Part shown: positions 8,144 to 19,200 of the stretch, in pieces
Layout: each line of letters starts with the position of its first letter
Numbering within the stretch: the stretch's first letter is position 1
Source of the DNA: Nocardia cerradoensis NBRC 101014
GTDB taxonomy: Bacteria > Actinomycetota > Actinomycetes > Mycobacteriales > Mycobacteriaceae
NCBI RefSeq assembly: GCF_000308535.1
Contig: NZ_BAFW01000001.1
Location: 1-52,922, forward strand
DNA length: 52,922 bases
Direction of reading: 5' to 3'
Position numbers and translations under genes: made by a program
Notes under the pieces: model-generated
Database searches by the model: none
Told to the model about the DNA's origin: nothing
What the model saw: only the letters and a program-made list of their open reading frames with translations

Positions 8144-9436
8144 TCAGAGCGCGCCCGACCGTTTCAGTTCCAGATACTCGTCGGCCAGCGCCTCCGGCAC
8201 GCGATCCGGCGCCGCGGCCACCACGTCGATTCCCTGACGCTGCAGGGTTTCTCGCACGATCGCGCGTTCGGTGAGCAGGTGTTCGGCGGCCGCGGCGGCA
8301 TAGACCTCGGCGGCGGAATCGCGACGGGTCGCGGTCGCGGCGATCTCCGGATCGGTGACCGACACCAGCAGCACCCGGTGCCGACTGCTCAACACCGGGA
8401 GTACCGGCAGCAGATTCTCTTCGACCATCGCCCCGTCGAGGCTGGTGAACCAGACCACCAGGCTGCGCCGCCGGGTGTGGCGAACCGCGGTGCGGACCAT
8501 CGCCGGGGTGTCGGCATCCAGCAGTGCGGGCACGACGCCCGAGAGGGCGTGCATCAGCTTGGGCTGCACGGCTTTTCCGCGTGCGCCCCGCACCTCGGCG
8601 CGGATCTCGCGATCGAAGGCCAGCAGATCGACGGTGTCCCCGGCCGCGGCCGCCAATCCGCCCAGCAGCAGCGCGGCCTCGATGGCGGTGTCGAGCCGAG
8701 TCTGCTCGCCGAGCCGGGCGGCGCTGATCCGGCCGGTGTCCATCAACATCAGCACGTGGCGGTTGCGTTCGGGCCGCCAGGTGCGGACCAGCACATCGGT
8801 CGCGCGGGCCGTGGCTCGCCAGTCGATGGAACGCACATCGTCACCGGCCACGTATTCGCGGAAGGAATCGAATTCCGAGCCCGGGCCGCGCAGGGTGGCG
8901 ACCGATCGGCCGTCCAGATGCTGCAGCCGTTTCACCTTGGCAGCGAGGACACGTTCGGTCCGAAACGGCGGCAGCGCACGAACGGTGGCGGGAACGGTGC
9001 GGCGGAACTGCCGCCCCGCCAGGCCGAGCGGGCCGACCAACCGGACCGTGACCGGCCCCGCGATCCGATCGCCGCGGCGAGCCGGGCGGACGGTGGTGGC
9101 CAGCCGGGTGGTGGTGTTCGGCGGCAGCCGCAACCGGTGAGTCTCGGCCGGCGCCTGGGCACTGGGCGGCCAGTCGTCCCACAGCAGCGCCCGCACCGCA
9201 CCCGGCCCGCGATTCAGCACGGTGAGCTCGACGGTGGCGGTGCGGCCGACGCGGACGGTGGTGAGCGGCACCCGGGACAATTCGAGATCGCCGGTGCGAC
9301 AGGCGATCACGTCGACGGCGACCAGCAGGGCCAGCACGCCCGTCAGCACCACGACTCCGGCCCAGGAGGGCAGCGCGACACCGACGACCACCGCCGCCAC
9401 GGCCGCGCAGCCGGCGAGCCGACCCGTCACGATCAT
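8144..9436 (-). CDS. DUF58-domain protein
   Basis: 430 residues. Two N-terminal membrane helices (about 5-45) are followed by a beta-rich region, then the DUF58 core (about 190-280) with SEFDSFREYVAGDDVRSIDW and the vWA-like segment RHVLMLMDTGR. These proteins are usually encoded beside MoxR ATPases and are thought to act with them in maturation of envelope or secreted complexes. It starts 4 bases after the moxR stop, so the two are almost certainly co-transcribed. Confidence 0.92.
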   Translation of the reverse strand: MIVTGRLAGCAAVAAVVVGVALPSWAGVVVLTGVLALLVAVDVIACRTGDLELSRVPLTTVRVGRTATVELTVLNRGPGAVRALLWDDWPPSAQAPAETHRLRLPPNTTTRLATTVRPARRGDRIAGPVTVRLVGPLGLAGRQFRRTVPATVRALPPFRTERVLAAKVKRLQHLDGRSVATLRGPGSEFDSFREYVAGDDVRSIDWRATARATDVLVRTWRPERNRHVLMLMDTGRISAARLGEQTRLDTAIEAALLLGGLAAAAGDTVDLLAFDREIRAEVRGARGKAVQPKLMHALSGVVPALLDADTPAMVRTAVRHTRRRSLVVWFTSLDGAMVEENLLPVLPVLSSRHRVLLVSVTDPEIAATATRRDSAAEVYAAAAAEHLLTERAIVRETLQRQGIDVVAAAPDRVPEALADEYLELKRSGAL

Positions 9437-9440
9437 CGCG

Positions 9441-10424
<984 letters not shown>

Positions 10425-10434
10425 CCGGTCTCCG

Positions 10435-11472
10435 TCATCCTGTTTCCGATTCGATCCAGTCCAGTTGTGCCGCCACGTATTCCAGCGCCGCATCATCGGC
10501 GACGGGCCCGTAGAAGACCGCGGCGACGCGTGCGGGGTCGACGCCGATCCGGGCTCCGATCACCGCGCTCACTCGTTCCGGCGCGGCATCGGCGCGCAGG
10601 TCCACACGGCCGCGGATGCGCCGCAAGGTGGCCGCGCGCAATTTCGCCGCGACATGGTCGCGATCCTTGGTTCTGCGGTAGAGCGCGGCCTGACCGGCAA
10701 GCAGCTCCCCGGCCGCCACCTGCACCGGGCGGGGTTCGCCCACCACGGCACCGCGGCGGCGGGCGCGCCACCAGACCACGACCGCGGCGAAGATCAGCGC
10801 CTGCGACCCGCCGTAGGCCAGCCACGGCGGCAGGCGCTGGAAGATCGAATCGCTGCCCTCACCCACATCGGGTGGGCGGACATCCGGGTGATCGGGCGGT
10901 GGCGGTGCGTGCGGCTGCGTCGGCTGTGGTGGGGCCGTCGGTGCGGCGGCCAGCCGGAACAGCAGATACACCACCAGCGCGACGACGAGCGCGCCCACGA
11001 GGGCGGCCCAGAAACGCTTGTCGCGCAACAACTGTGGCAGTGGCGGCAGCTGACGACGGCCACGGCGCCTGCGGGCCGAACGCTGCTGTTCGATCGGGTC
11101 CGGCGGTGGCGGCGGCGCCAGCGAATACCGGTCGGCCGAGGTGAGGCGCTGATATTCGTCCGGGGTGGCGGTACGCCCGCCGTAGACGATCTCGTCGAAA
11201 CTGTGTGCTGCGCCGTCGAATTCGGCGGCGGCGCCGGGAAGAGCGCGCGCGGCGGCCGATGCGGTTTCGCGCGCGGTCCGCGAACGCCGGACCTCGAGCA
11301 CCCCACCCTGTTCGAGACCGCGCACGACGGCGCGGAAGCGTTCGCGCAGTGCGGTATCGAAATCGTGGTGCCCGGCGGCGGATTCGGCCGCGGCGCGGTG
11401 CTGGGCGGCCGGGCCGAGCGCCGGGGGAGGAGGAGCCGAGGACCGATCGGGCCGGGCGTCGTCGTCGGTCAC
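10435..11472 (-). CDS. DUF4129-domain membrane protein
   Basis: 345 residues from the GTG at 11472, which overlaps the stop of the upstream gene as GTGA; longer readings of this frame run into that gene. The N-terminal 110 residues are soluble (DFDTALRERFRAVVRGLEQG). A membrane helix lies near 180-203 (FWAALVGALVVALVVYLLF), a Pro-rich loop follows, and a second helix precedes RRRGAVVGEPRP. The C-terminal DUF4129 region has QAALYRRTKDRDHVAAKLRA. It is a typical member of MoxR-DUF58 operons (Rv3691-like, recalled). Function unknown. Confidence 0.85.
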   Translation of the reverse strand: MTDDDARPDRSSAPPPPALGPAAQHRAAAESAAGHHDFDTALRERFRAVVRGLEQGGVLEVRRSRTARETASAAARALPGAAAEFDGAAHSFDEIVYGGRTATPDEYQRLTSADRYSLAPPPPPDPIEQQRSARRRRGRRQLPPLPQLLRDKRFWAALVGALVVALVVYLLFRLAAAPTAPPQPTQPHAPPPPDHPDVRPPDVGEGSDSIFQRLPPWLAYGGSQALIFAAVVVWWRARRRGAVVGEPRPVQVAAGELLAGQAALYRRTKDRDHVAAKLRAATLRRIRGRVDLRADAAPERVSAVIGARIGVDPARVAAVFYGPVADDAALEYVAAQLDWIESETG

Positions 11473-12377
11473 AGTGTCGCCTGCCCGGTCGGTATCCGGA
11501 TATCGAAACCTTCGCGGCCGCAGCGCCGGTCGATATGGACCACCACCGCGGTCGCGGCGTCCACGGCCGCGGCGAACGCCGAAATCAGCAACACCGCACC
11601 GGACAGCAGGATGACGACCGCCCAGCGATGGGTGCCGGAGATATCGGAGAGGAAGCCCAGGAGTCCCGCGACCGGCGCCGCCAGCACCAGCAGTACCGCG
11701 CGCAGATAGAGCCACAGACCGGCCAACGGCATCACGCGGCCGGTGGTGAGCAGTTTCGCTCGCCGGACCGCCGCCCGGTACGGGATCGATTCGGTGAACA
11801 GGACCGGCGCGATCGGCCACCTCGTCCCGCGCACCCGGGCCAGCCAGATCACCGCCGGAATCAGCGTGACGATCAGCGGCGTGCCGAGCAACAGGATGCC
11901 GAAGCCGATCGATGTGGAAATCACCTGATTCAGCAGCAGCCGGCCCGAGACCGGAAACAGGCGCTGGGCGGCGGTGCGCGCGGTGATCGGCTGGGCGCCG
12001 ACGACGGCGAGCCCGATCGGCACGGTGACGCCGACTGTCCACAGCCGCAGCACCCATGCACAGCAGACTGTGGAAAGAATTGCCGCCCAGGCGGTTCCGG
12101 CGCTCGAGCCGTCGGTCGCGAACGACACCAGCGCGGTGATCCCGGCGACGATCCCCAGGGCCACGGCCGATCCCGCCCCCGCCAGCCCGGCGATCAGCCG
12201 AATTCGATGCTGCAACACGGCGAAGGGCAGATCGGCCAACTCACGCCACGACAGCGGCCGCACCGGAATTCGTTCGGCGTCGTCTCCACCTGCGGAGTCG
12301 CGGTCGTCGGCACCGCGTGGCGGCACCACGCGGTGGGCGGACGATCGCCCCTCTCGACCGGTCACGGCTGGAAACAC
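11469..12377 (-). CDS. Conserved multi-pass membrane protein of the MoxR cluster
   Basis: 302 residues. After a charged 50-residue N-terminus there are about six hydrophobic segments, among them GSAVALGIVAGITALVSFAT, VISTSIGFGILLLGTPLIV and AVVILLSGAVLLISAFAAAV. I recognise no enzymatic motif. Its position upstream of DUF4129, with a 4-base overlap, matches Rv3690 of M. tuberculosis (recalled). It is probably a membrane component that works with the MoxR/DUF58/DUF4129 set. The exact start is uncertain. Confidence 0.75.
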   Translation of the reverse strand: MFPAVTGREGRSSAHRVVPPRGADDRDSAGGDDAERIPVRPLSWRELADLPFAVLQHRIRLIAGLAGAGSAVALGIVAGITALVSFATDGSSAGTAWAAILSTVCCAWVLRLWTVGVTVPIGLAVVGAQPITARTAAQRLFPVSGRLLLNQVISTSIGFGILLLGTPLIVTLIPAVIWLARVRGTRWPIAPVLFTESIPYRAAVRRAKLLTTGRVMPLAGLWLYLRAVLLVLAAPVAGLLGFLSDISGTHRWAVVILLSGAVLLISAFAAAVDAATAVVVHIDRRCGREGFDIRIPTGQATL

Positions 12378-12534
12378 GGGCCGAGTCTATCCACGGACCC
12401 GGACGCGTGACGGTTATCCGAGGGCCACCCGGCCGGGGCCGCCCACGAGCTGACGCGACCCGGTTCGGCCACACCGACGCGCCGTGCCGCTGCGCCGGGC
12501 CGTGATCCCGGGTGCGTCCGGTCGCGGCCCGCGG

Positions 12535-14508
12535 TCAGTCGCGGCCGGAGCCGGGCGGCAGTTCGCGCGGGGCGCGGTAGCCGAGTTCGGTCGCGTCGGC
12601 GGCGGGCAACTCGCCGTACGGGCCGGATTCCGGCAGACCGGGGTGGGCCGCGTCCCGGTACGGGAGCGCCGCATAGCGCGCATAGCGAGGGTCGTGCCGG
12701 TAGGCGGCGTAGCGCGGGTCGTGCTGGTAGGCGTCGTACGGATACGACGCGGTGACCTGGGCGTACGGCGCGTTCGGCAGCGCCTGGCCCGGATGCGCGT
12801 AGCCCGCCGCGGGATCATGCGAATCCTCGGAGTTCACCGTCACCTTGCGGGTGCGTTTGAGGGTGAAGGTGATCTCCTCCGCCTCTTCGAAGACCTGACG
12901 GACAGTCCGCAGTGGTGCGGTCGCGGTGTCGATGGTCCGGTCGAGTGCGGAGGTGACGAATCCGGGCACCAGCGGCCGGATCCAGCGCGCCGCGGTATCG
13001 GTGAACGGCACCGTGCCGATCACCGGAAGTTCCAGTCCACCACCCTTTTTCGCATCGTCGCGGGGGGCGGGCACCGCGGCGGGCGAATTCGGCGCGAGGC
13101 CGGTCGAGGGCAGCTGTGCGGGCAGATTCCGTGCGGTCACGGTCGCCTCCTGTGCGGGGTCGGTTCGGGCCGTGGATTCGGCGGCGGGCAATGCGTTCGG
13201 GGCGGTCTGCGCCCCCGGGGGAAGGGCGGCCAGCGCTTCGAATTCGGCCACCGCCCGGCGCTGCGGTTCGGTGATGCCGATTTCCAGGTTCCCGATGGCC
13301 GCGATCACCCGTGTGCGCTGGCGTTCGCGATCGATCGCGGTGTCGGCGTGCAGCGCCAGTTGTGCGGTGGCCACCCGGTGTTCGGCGTGCTGGACCGCGA
13401 CCGCGGTGTCGGCGGCCCGCGCGGCCCGGTCGGCTTCGGCCCGCGCGGCCACGGCACGGTCGAACGACGATTCGCCACGCCAGGACCGCAGTATCAGCGG
13501 CAGCAGGGCGAGTACCACCGCGACCGCGATCGTGAGCAGGCGCAACAGCAGCGCGCCGATATGCCCGGTGGTGTAGTCGTTCATGGCCAGCCAGCGCGCG
13601 CCCAGACCACGGTCCCCGGTGTGGAAGGCCGCGGTACGGGCCTGCTCCAGGGCGCTCTGGCGGGCGGCGATCTCCGCGTCCAACGGCTGGATGCGCGCCT
13701 GGGCGGTGTTGAACCGCCCGCGAGCGTCGTCGAGCATCGCGTTGGCGGTCTGCGATTCGGGGCCCCGGCCGGGCACCCCGGTGATCTTGGTCTGCGGGCA
13801 CTGCGGCGTCGGGTTGTATTCGCAGCGGGCGACGACCAGGGCCTGATCCATATCGGCCTGTGCCTGAGCGATGGTCTGCGTGAGGGCGGTGCGTTCGGCC
13901 GTCGCCCGGTCGAGTTCGGTGCGCGCGGTGACCACGGTCGCGGCGGAATCGGCGTCGCGGCGGGACCGATCGTCGAGCGTGCGGTCGACGGATCCGGCGA
14001 GAATCACCGTGCTCGCCAGCTCGGCCACCAGCACACCGGTGATCACCGCGACCGCGATCCGCCCGAACCGCTCGGCCCGGCCGGCCCGGTCCGACAGTGG
14101 CGCGGTGGCCAGCGCTCGCGATATCGCGCCGACCAGCAATGTCGCCGCCGACGCGACGATCGCCACGACCGCGGCGGGCCAGTGCGCCGCCGCACCCGCT
14201 GCCGCGACGACGATCCCGGACAGCACCGCGAACAGCAGCACCACCCCGCCGGTGACGGCGTAGGTCGACGCCTCGTGCCGGTCACCGCGGCCGGCTTCGG
14301 CGCCCCCGAGCCAGGTCAGCACACCGGTCGGCGTCCACCGGGACGTCGCTCTCGGTTCGGTCGTGGGGGAGCCGGACGCCGGGGATTCGTGGGCCGGGCG
14401 TTCGGGGGCCGGGGGTTCGTGGGCCGCGGCTTCGGTGCCCGGGGGTTCGGACGCTGGGCGTCCGGTGGCGGATTGATCGAAGACGCGGGGATCGGTCAAC
14501 GGATTCAC
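12535..14508 (-). CDS. DUF4407-domain membrane protein
   Basis: 657 residues if started at the GTG at 14508 (VNPLTDPRVFDQSATG). The frame stays open to 14700, but that extension has poor codon bias. After a Pro/Glu-rich N-terminal segment come four membrane helices in two pairs (first AVTGGVVLLFAVLSGIVVAA, last GALLLRLLTIAVAVVLALLP). Between the pairs lies a long helical extracytoplasmic region (TARTELDRATAERTALTQTI) with two Cys. A cytoplasmic tail ends in Tyr/Ala/His repeats (QHDPRYAAYRHDPRYARYA). This is the DUF4407 architecture; function unknown. It is divergent from the chorismate mutase gene. Confidence 0.82.
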   Translation of the reverse strand: MNPLTDPRVFDQSATGRPASEPPGTEAAAHEPPAPERPAHESPASGSPTTEPRATSRWTPTGVLTWLGGAEAGRGDRHEASTYAVTGGVVLLFAVLSGIVVAAAGAAAHWPAAVVAIVASAATLLVGAISRALATAPLSDRAGRAERFGRIAVAVITGVLVAELASTVILAGSVDRTLDDRSRRDADSAATVVTARTELDRATAERTALTQTIAQAQADMDQALVVARCEYNPTPQCPQTKITGVPGRGPESQTANAMLDDARGRFNTAQARIQPLDAEIAARQSALEQARTAAFHTGDRGLGARWLAMNDYTTGHIGALLLRLLTIAVAVVLALLPLILRSWRGESSFDRAVAARAEADRAARAADTAVAVQHAEHRVATAQLALHADTAIDRERQRTRVIAAIGNLEIGITEPQRRAVAEFEALAALPPGAQTAPNALPAAESTARTDPAQEATVTARNLPAQLPSTGLAPNSPAAVPAPRDDAKKGGGLELPVIGTVPFTDTAARWIRPLVPGFVTSALDRTIDTATAPLRTVRQVFEEAEEITFTLKRTRKVTVNSEDSHDPAAGYAHPGQALPNAPYAQVTASYPYDAYQHDPRYAAYRHDPRYARYAALPYRDAAHPGLPESGPYGELPAADATELGYRAPRELPPGSGRD

Positions 14509-14781
14509 ATCCTCTGGGTCCCAATCGTTGTCGCCACCGGGCGAAACGGTCGTTGCATCGTGGTCCGGGCGGTGGTGTGCCCCCGCGCGCGGGCGGAGCG
14601 GGTAATCCGCCGAGCGCCCCGGCCGCGCGCAATCAGGTTCAGCGTGACAGGCCGACCGGGGAACCACCGAGTGCGGCGGCATCGATGTGGTAAGCCTCAC
14701 AGACGGCCGGGGAGCGAAACCCTACTCTCGGGTAGGCCGCCCGATCGACGCGAGGGTGCGGCCGTGACAGGAGGGCGGAAC

Positions 14782-15540
14782 GTGCGAGCGACTCCGGAAG
14801 CCGGTGCTCACGGGAGCGGGGGACCATATGCGGGTGAAACCGGCGACTCCACAGTGGCGGTCGAGGCCCGCGCCGCGCTGTCGCGATGCGATGGTCGCCG
14901 CGGGCGCCGCCGCGCTCGCCTCGTCGCGGTCGCCGTGCTGTTCACCTCGGCATTCGCGATCGCGGCGCCGATGACCGCCGAGCAGGTACTCCCACAAGCG
15001 CAGGCGGCTCCCGCGGAGGAAGGCCGGTCGGTACTGAGTCCCCTGGTGGAGTTGGTGCTGCGCCGCCTGAACACCGCCGACGCCGTGGCCGCCGCGAAAT
15101 GGACCACCTCGCAGCGGACCGGACAGCCTCCCGTGGTCGACGATCCGGTGCGCGAGGCGCAGGTCTACGACGCGATGGCCGCCGCCGGCACCCGATCGGG
15201 GCTACCGCAGGACTGGGTGCGGCAGGTGTTCACCGGGCAGATCGAAGCCAACAAGACCGTGCAGTACGGACTACTCACCCGCTGGCGGTTCGATCCGGCC
15301 GCCGTGCCCGCATCGGATGCGTCGGATCTGGCGGCCGTGCGGCCCGTGATCGACGAGGTGAACGGCGAAATCCTGAATCAGCTGGCGGCGCATCGCAGCG
15401 TGCTGGGCGCCCCGGATTGTGCGCAGCAGCTCGCGGCCGCCGTGTTCCCCGTTCTGACCTCGGGCCGAGTGGACGCCTTGCACGGCGCGGCGCTGGTCCG
15501 CGCGACCGTAACGCTTTGTCCCGCAACGTATGTGAAATAA
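14782..15540 (+). CDS. Secreted AroQ-gamma chorismate mutase
   Basis: 252 residues from the GTG at 14782, chosen because AGGAGGG lies 6 bases before it. A long basic N-terminus (RRGRRRARLVAVAVLFTSAF) leads to a signal-peptide core and probable cleavage after QAQAA. The mature part is an all-helical chorismate mutase of the exported M. tuberculosis type (Rv1885c-like): LVELVLRRLNTADAVAAAKW, DPVREAQVYDAM, LPQDWVRQVFTGQIEANKTV and QYGLLTRWRF. Two Cys (DCAQQ and TLCPA) can form the family disulfide. It converts chorismate to prephenate outside the cytoplasm, where the purpose is unclear; roles in host interaction have been proposed. Confidence 0.92.
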   Translation: MRATPEAGAHGSGGPYAGETGDSTVAVEARAALSRCDGRRGRRRARLVAVAVLFTSAFAIAAPMTAEQVLPQAQAAPAEEGRSVLSPLVELVLRRLNTADAVAAAKWTTSQRTGQPPVVDDPVREAQVYDAMAAAGTRSGLPQDWVRQVFTGQIEANKTVQYGLLTRWRFDPAAVPASDASDLAAVRPVIDEVNGEILNQLAAHRSVLGAPDCAQQLAAAVFPVLTSGRVDALHGAALVRATVTLCPATYVK

Positions 15541-16122
15541 ACCACAGTCATTCTCGATCTTGGTTTGCCCAGAATGTGCTGAACTCCACATTCGCAAACG
15601 ATGCCGTACGGTCCGCACATTGGCGTGGCTTGTCGCTCCGGTATCCGGAATGTCTCCTCCGGGTGTCCGGAGAGTTAGCCGCCTTACACCCCGGTTTGCC
15701 GCCGCCGCGTACGGGGAAATCTGTTTCGACGCAGGTGAGAGCGTTGCGCAGGCCCGGGCTCCCAGCTCGCGGGCGATGCTCGCACGCTATCGACGGCAGT
15801 GGCGAACGCGACTCAGCGATCCGCGTCGGCTGCTTTACACTGGAGAACGCGCAGGTAGTGGAGGACCGATGAAGATGCCCAGGTAGACGGAGTATTTAGC
15901 ACAACCTAAGTTGGTTGGGCTCCGGTCCTGACTTATCGTTTGCTCTAGGTGTCGGACGTGAAATGTCCGACTCGTCGCCCCGACTCGGCCACGAGCCGCA
16001 AGCATCAGCCTAGCGGGCGAGCACGGCGCGGTGGGTAAGGAACTCCTCAGAGTTCCGCTACCACCGAGCACCCGACTACGAAACCGAAGCGGGTGGACAA
16101 CTGGAGAGTTCGACTGCACGGG
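15541..16122 (+). promoter_or_regulatory. Long upstream region and structured leader of gltB
   Basis: No gene is visible in these 582 bases. The right half contains several possible RNA hairpins: GTCGGAC-7-GTCCGAC (15951-15971); an extended one with outer stem CGGTGG/CCACCG (16029-16034, 16061-16066) and a perfect inner stem GGAACTC-CTCA-GAGTTCC (16039-16056); and CACCCG/CGGGTG (around 16069-16095). None has a T-tract. I cannot match the set to a known riboswitch class. The promoter position is uncertain. Confidence 0.5.
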
Positions 16123-16263
16123 ATGACCATCAGCGCCGCTGGTCGCCGCAACGTCCGGACGCAGTCTAGGCGGAGGCGTTTCGACGAGGGCCATCGGAAA
16201 GAAGGCATCGAAATCGAAGGCCTCTTCGTTGAAGGCGCCTATTTCTTGAAGGCAGAGGCATGA
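16123..16263 (+). CDS. Candidate Glu-rich leader peptide ORF (46 codons) coupled to gltB
   Basis: ATG at 16123 opens a 46-codon frame whose TGA overlaps the gltB ATG as ATGA (16260-16263). The first half is Arg-rich ([12 protein letters not shown]). The second half, [20 protein letters not shown] then FLKAEA, has six Glu in 26 residues. GAAGGC, coding Glu-Gly, recurs in frame at 16201, 16216 and 16231. An in-frame GTG at 16093 would give a longer form. No strong ribosome-binding site precedes the ATG, and GC at third positions (about 70%) is lower than in neighbouring genes. It could be a leader peptide that senses Glu-tRNA or sets gltB translation, or a chance frame. Confidence 0.4.
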   Translation: MTISAAGRRNVRTQSRRRRFDEGHRKEGIEIEGLFVEGAYFLKAEA

Positions 16264-19200
16264 CGCAACTTCCTGGCCACCGCGGCGAGCCGCGAATGGG
16301 ACACCGGTCACCTGGCCGCACTGGTCTTTATGACCCGGCGAACGAGCACGACTCCTGCGGTGTCGCGTTCGTCGTCGACATGCATGGCCGTCGTAGCCGC
16401 GACATCGTCGACAAGGCTATTACGGCACTGCTGAACCTGGAGCACCGTGGTGCTGCGGGTGCGGAACCCAACTCCGGTGACGGTGCGGGCATCCTGATCC
16501 AGCTCCCGGATGCGTTCTTCCGGGCCGCGCTGGCCGAGAGCGGTGCCGCGTTCGAGTTGCCGCCGGAAGGTTCCTACGCCACCGGTATCGCATTCCTGCC
16601 GCAGGCGCGCCGCGAGGCCGCCCGCGCCTGCTACCGGGTCGAGAAGATCGTCAAGGAAGAGGGCCTGGCCGTTCTGGGCTGGCGCGAGGTTCCGATCGAC
16701 GAGTCCTCCCTGGGTGCGCTGTCGCGGGACGCCATGCCGACGTTCCGGCAGCTGTTCATCGCCTCTCCCGCCGATTCGGCCGAGCAGCTCAGCGGTATGG
16801 ATCTGGAGCGGCGTGCCTACGTCGTGCGCAAGCGGGTCGAGCACGAACTCGGCAAGCAGGGCGCCGGCGAGGGTGCGGTCGGCCGCGAGACCGTCTACTT
16901 CCCGAGCCTGTCCGGTCAGACCTTCGTCTACAAGGGCATGTTCACCACCCCGCAGCTGCGGGCGTTCTACCTGGATCTGCAGGACGACCGGGTGGAGTCG
17001 GCGCTGGGCATCGTGCACTCGCGCTTCTCGACCAACACCTTCCCGTCCTGGCCGCTGGCCCACCCCTTCCGCCGCGTCGCGCACAACGGTGAGATCAACA
17101 CCGTCACCGGTAACGAGAACTGGATGCGCGCCCGTGAGGCGCTGCTGAACTCCGAGATCTTCGGCACCGACAGCGAGGGCAACAACCGGCTGGAGAAGAT
17201 CTTCCCGGTCTGCACCCCGGGCGCCTCCGACACCGCGCGCTTCGACGAGGTGCTGGAACTGCTGCACCTCGGTGGCCGCAGCCTGCCGCACGCCGTGCTG
17301 ATGATGATCCCGGAGGCCTGGGAGCGGCACGAGTCGATGGACCCGGCGCAGCGCGCCTTCTACCGCTACCACTCCATGCTGATGGAGCCGTGGGACGGCC
17401 CGGCCTCGGTGTGCTTCACCGACGGCACCGTGGTCGGCGCGGTGCTGGACCGCAACGGTCTGCGCCCGTCGCGCATCTGGGTCACCGAGGACGGCCTGGT
17501 CGTCATGGCCTCCGAGGTCGGCGTGCTCGACATCGAGCCGTCGAAGGTGGTCCGCAAGGCCCGTCTGCAGCCCGGCCGCATGTTCCTGGTCGACACCTCG
17601 CAGGGCCGCATCATCAGCGACGACGAGATCAAGTCGCAGCTGGCCGCCGAGCAGCCGTATCAGCAGTGGCTCGACGAGGGCATCATCAAGCTCGCCGAGC
17701 TGCCCGACCGTCCGCACGAGCACATGTCGCACGACCGCGTGCTCATCCGCCAGCAGATCTTCGGATACTCCACCGAGGAACTGAGTCTGCTGATCTCGCC
17801 GATGGCCAAGACCGGCGGTGAGGCGCTGGGGTCGATGGGTACCGATACGCCGATCGCGGTGCTGTCCTCGCGTCCGCGCCTGCTGTTCGACTACTTCGCG
17901 CAGCTGTTCGCGCAGGTCACCAACCCGCCGCTGGACGCCATCCGCGAAGAGGTCGTCACCAGCCTGCGCAGCACCATCGGTCCCGAGGCCGACCTGCTGC
18001 ATCCGGGACCGGAGTCCTGTCGTCACATCACGCTGACCCAGCCGATTCTCGACAACGACGAGCTGGCCAAGCTCGTCCACATCAACGACGACGGTTCGCG
18101 GCCCGAGCTGCGTTCGGTGGTCGTGCGCGGCCTCTACTCGGTGAAGAAGGGCGGCAAGGGCCTGCGCAAGGCGCTCGAGGCCATCAACGCCCAGGTGTCG
18201 GCCGCCATCGACGGCGGCGCGCGGATCATCGTGCTGTCCGACCGCGAATCCAACGAGAAGCTGGCGCCGATTCCGTCGCTGCTGCTCACCGCCTCGGTGC
18301 ATCACCACCTGGTGCGCGAGCGCACCCGCACCAAGGTCGGCCTTGTCATCGAGGCCGGTGACGCCCGCGAGGTGCACCACATGGCGATGCTGGTCGGCTT
18401 CGGCGCGGCCGCGATCAACCCGTACATGGCCTTCGAGTCGATCGAGGACATGCTCGAGCGCGGTGCGCTGGAGATGCCGGGCAGCACCGGCGACAAGGCG
18501 GCCGACTACGCCGCGGCCGTCAAGAACTACAACAAGGCGGCCGGCAAGGGCGTGCTGAAGGTGATGTCCAAGATGGGCATCTCCACCATCGCCTCCTACC
18601 GCGGCGCGCAGCTGTTCCAGGTCGTGGGCCTGTCGCAGGAACTGTGCGACCAGTACTTCACCGGCCTGACCTCGCCGCTGGACGGCATCGGTCTCGACGA
18701 CATCGCCGCCGAGGTCGCCGCCCGCCACCGGATCGCCTTCCTGGAGAACCGCACCGAGCGCGCGCACCGCGAACTCGAGATCGGCGGTGAGTACCAGTGG
18801 CGGCGCGAGGGTGAGTTCCACCTGTTCAACCCGGACACCGTGTTCAAGCTGCAGCACGCGACCCGCTCGGGTCAGTACTCGATCTTCAAGGAGTACACCA
18901 AGCTGGTCGACGACCAGTCCGAGCGCCTGGCCTCGCTGCGCGGCCTGTTCAAGCTCAAGACCGAAGGCCGGCACGCGATTCCGGTCGAGGAAGTCGAGCC
19001 GGCGAGCGAGATCGTGAAGCGCTTCTCCACCGGCGCGATGAGCTACGGCTCGATCTCGGCGGAGGCGCACGAGACCCTCGCCATCGCGATGAACCGCCTC
19101 GGCGGCCGCTCCAACTCGGGTGAGGGCGGCGAGTCGCCGGCCCGCTTCGAGCCGGAGGACAACGGCGACTGGCGGCGCAGTGCGATCAAGCAGGTGGCCT

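Noticed and set aside
12484..14763. Long rightward extension in front of the chorismate mutase gene
   Set aside because: It is antisense to the DUF4407 gene; the ribosome-binding site AGGAGGG and signal peptide fix the real start at 14782.
15835..16311. Leftward 158-codon frame across the gltB leader
   Set aside because: No coding bias, no motif, and it overlaps the gltB start and leader structures.
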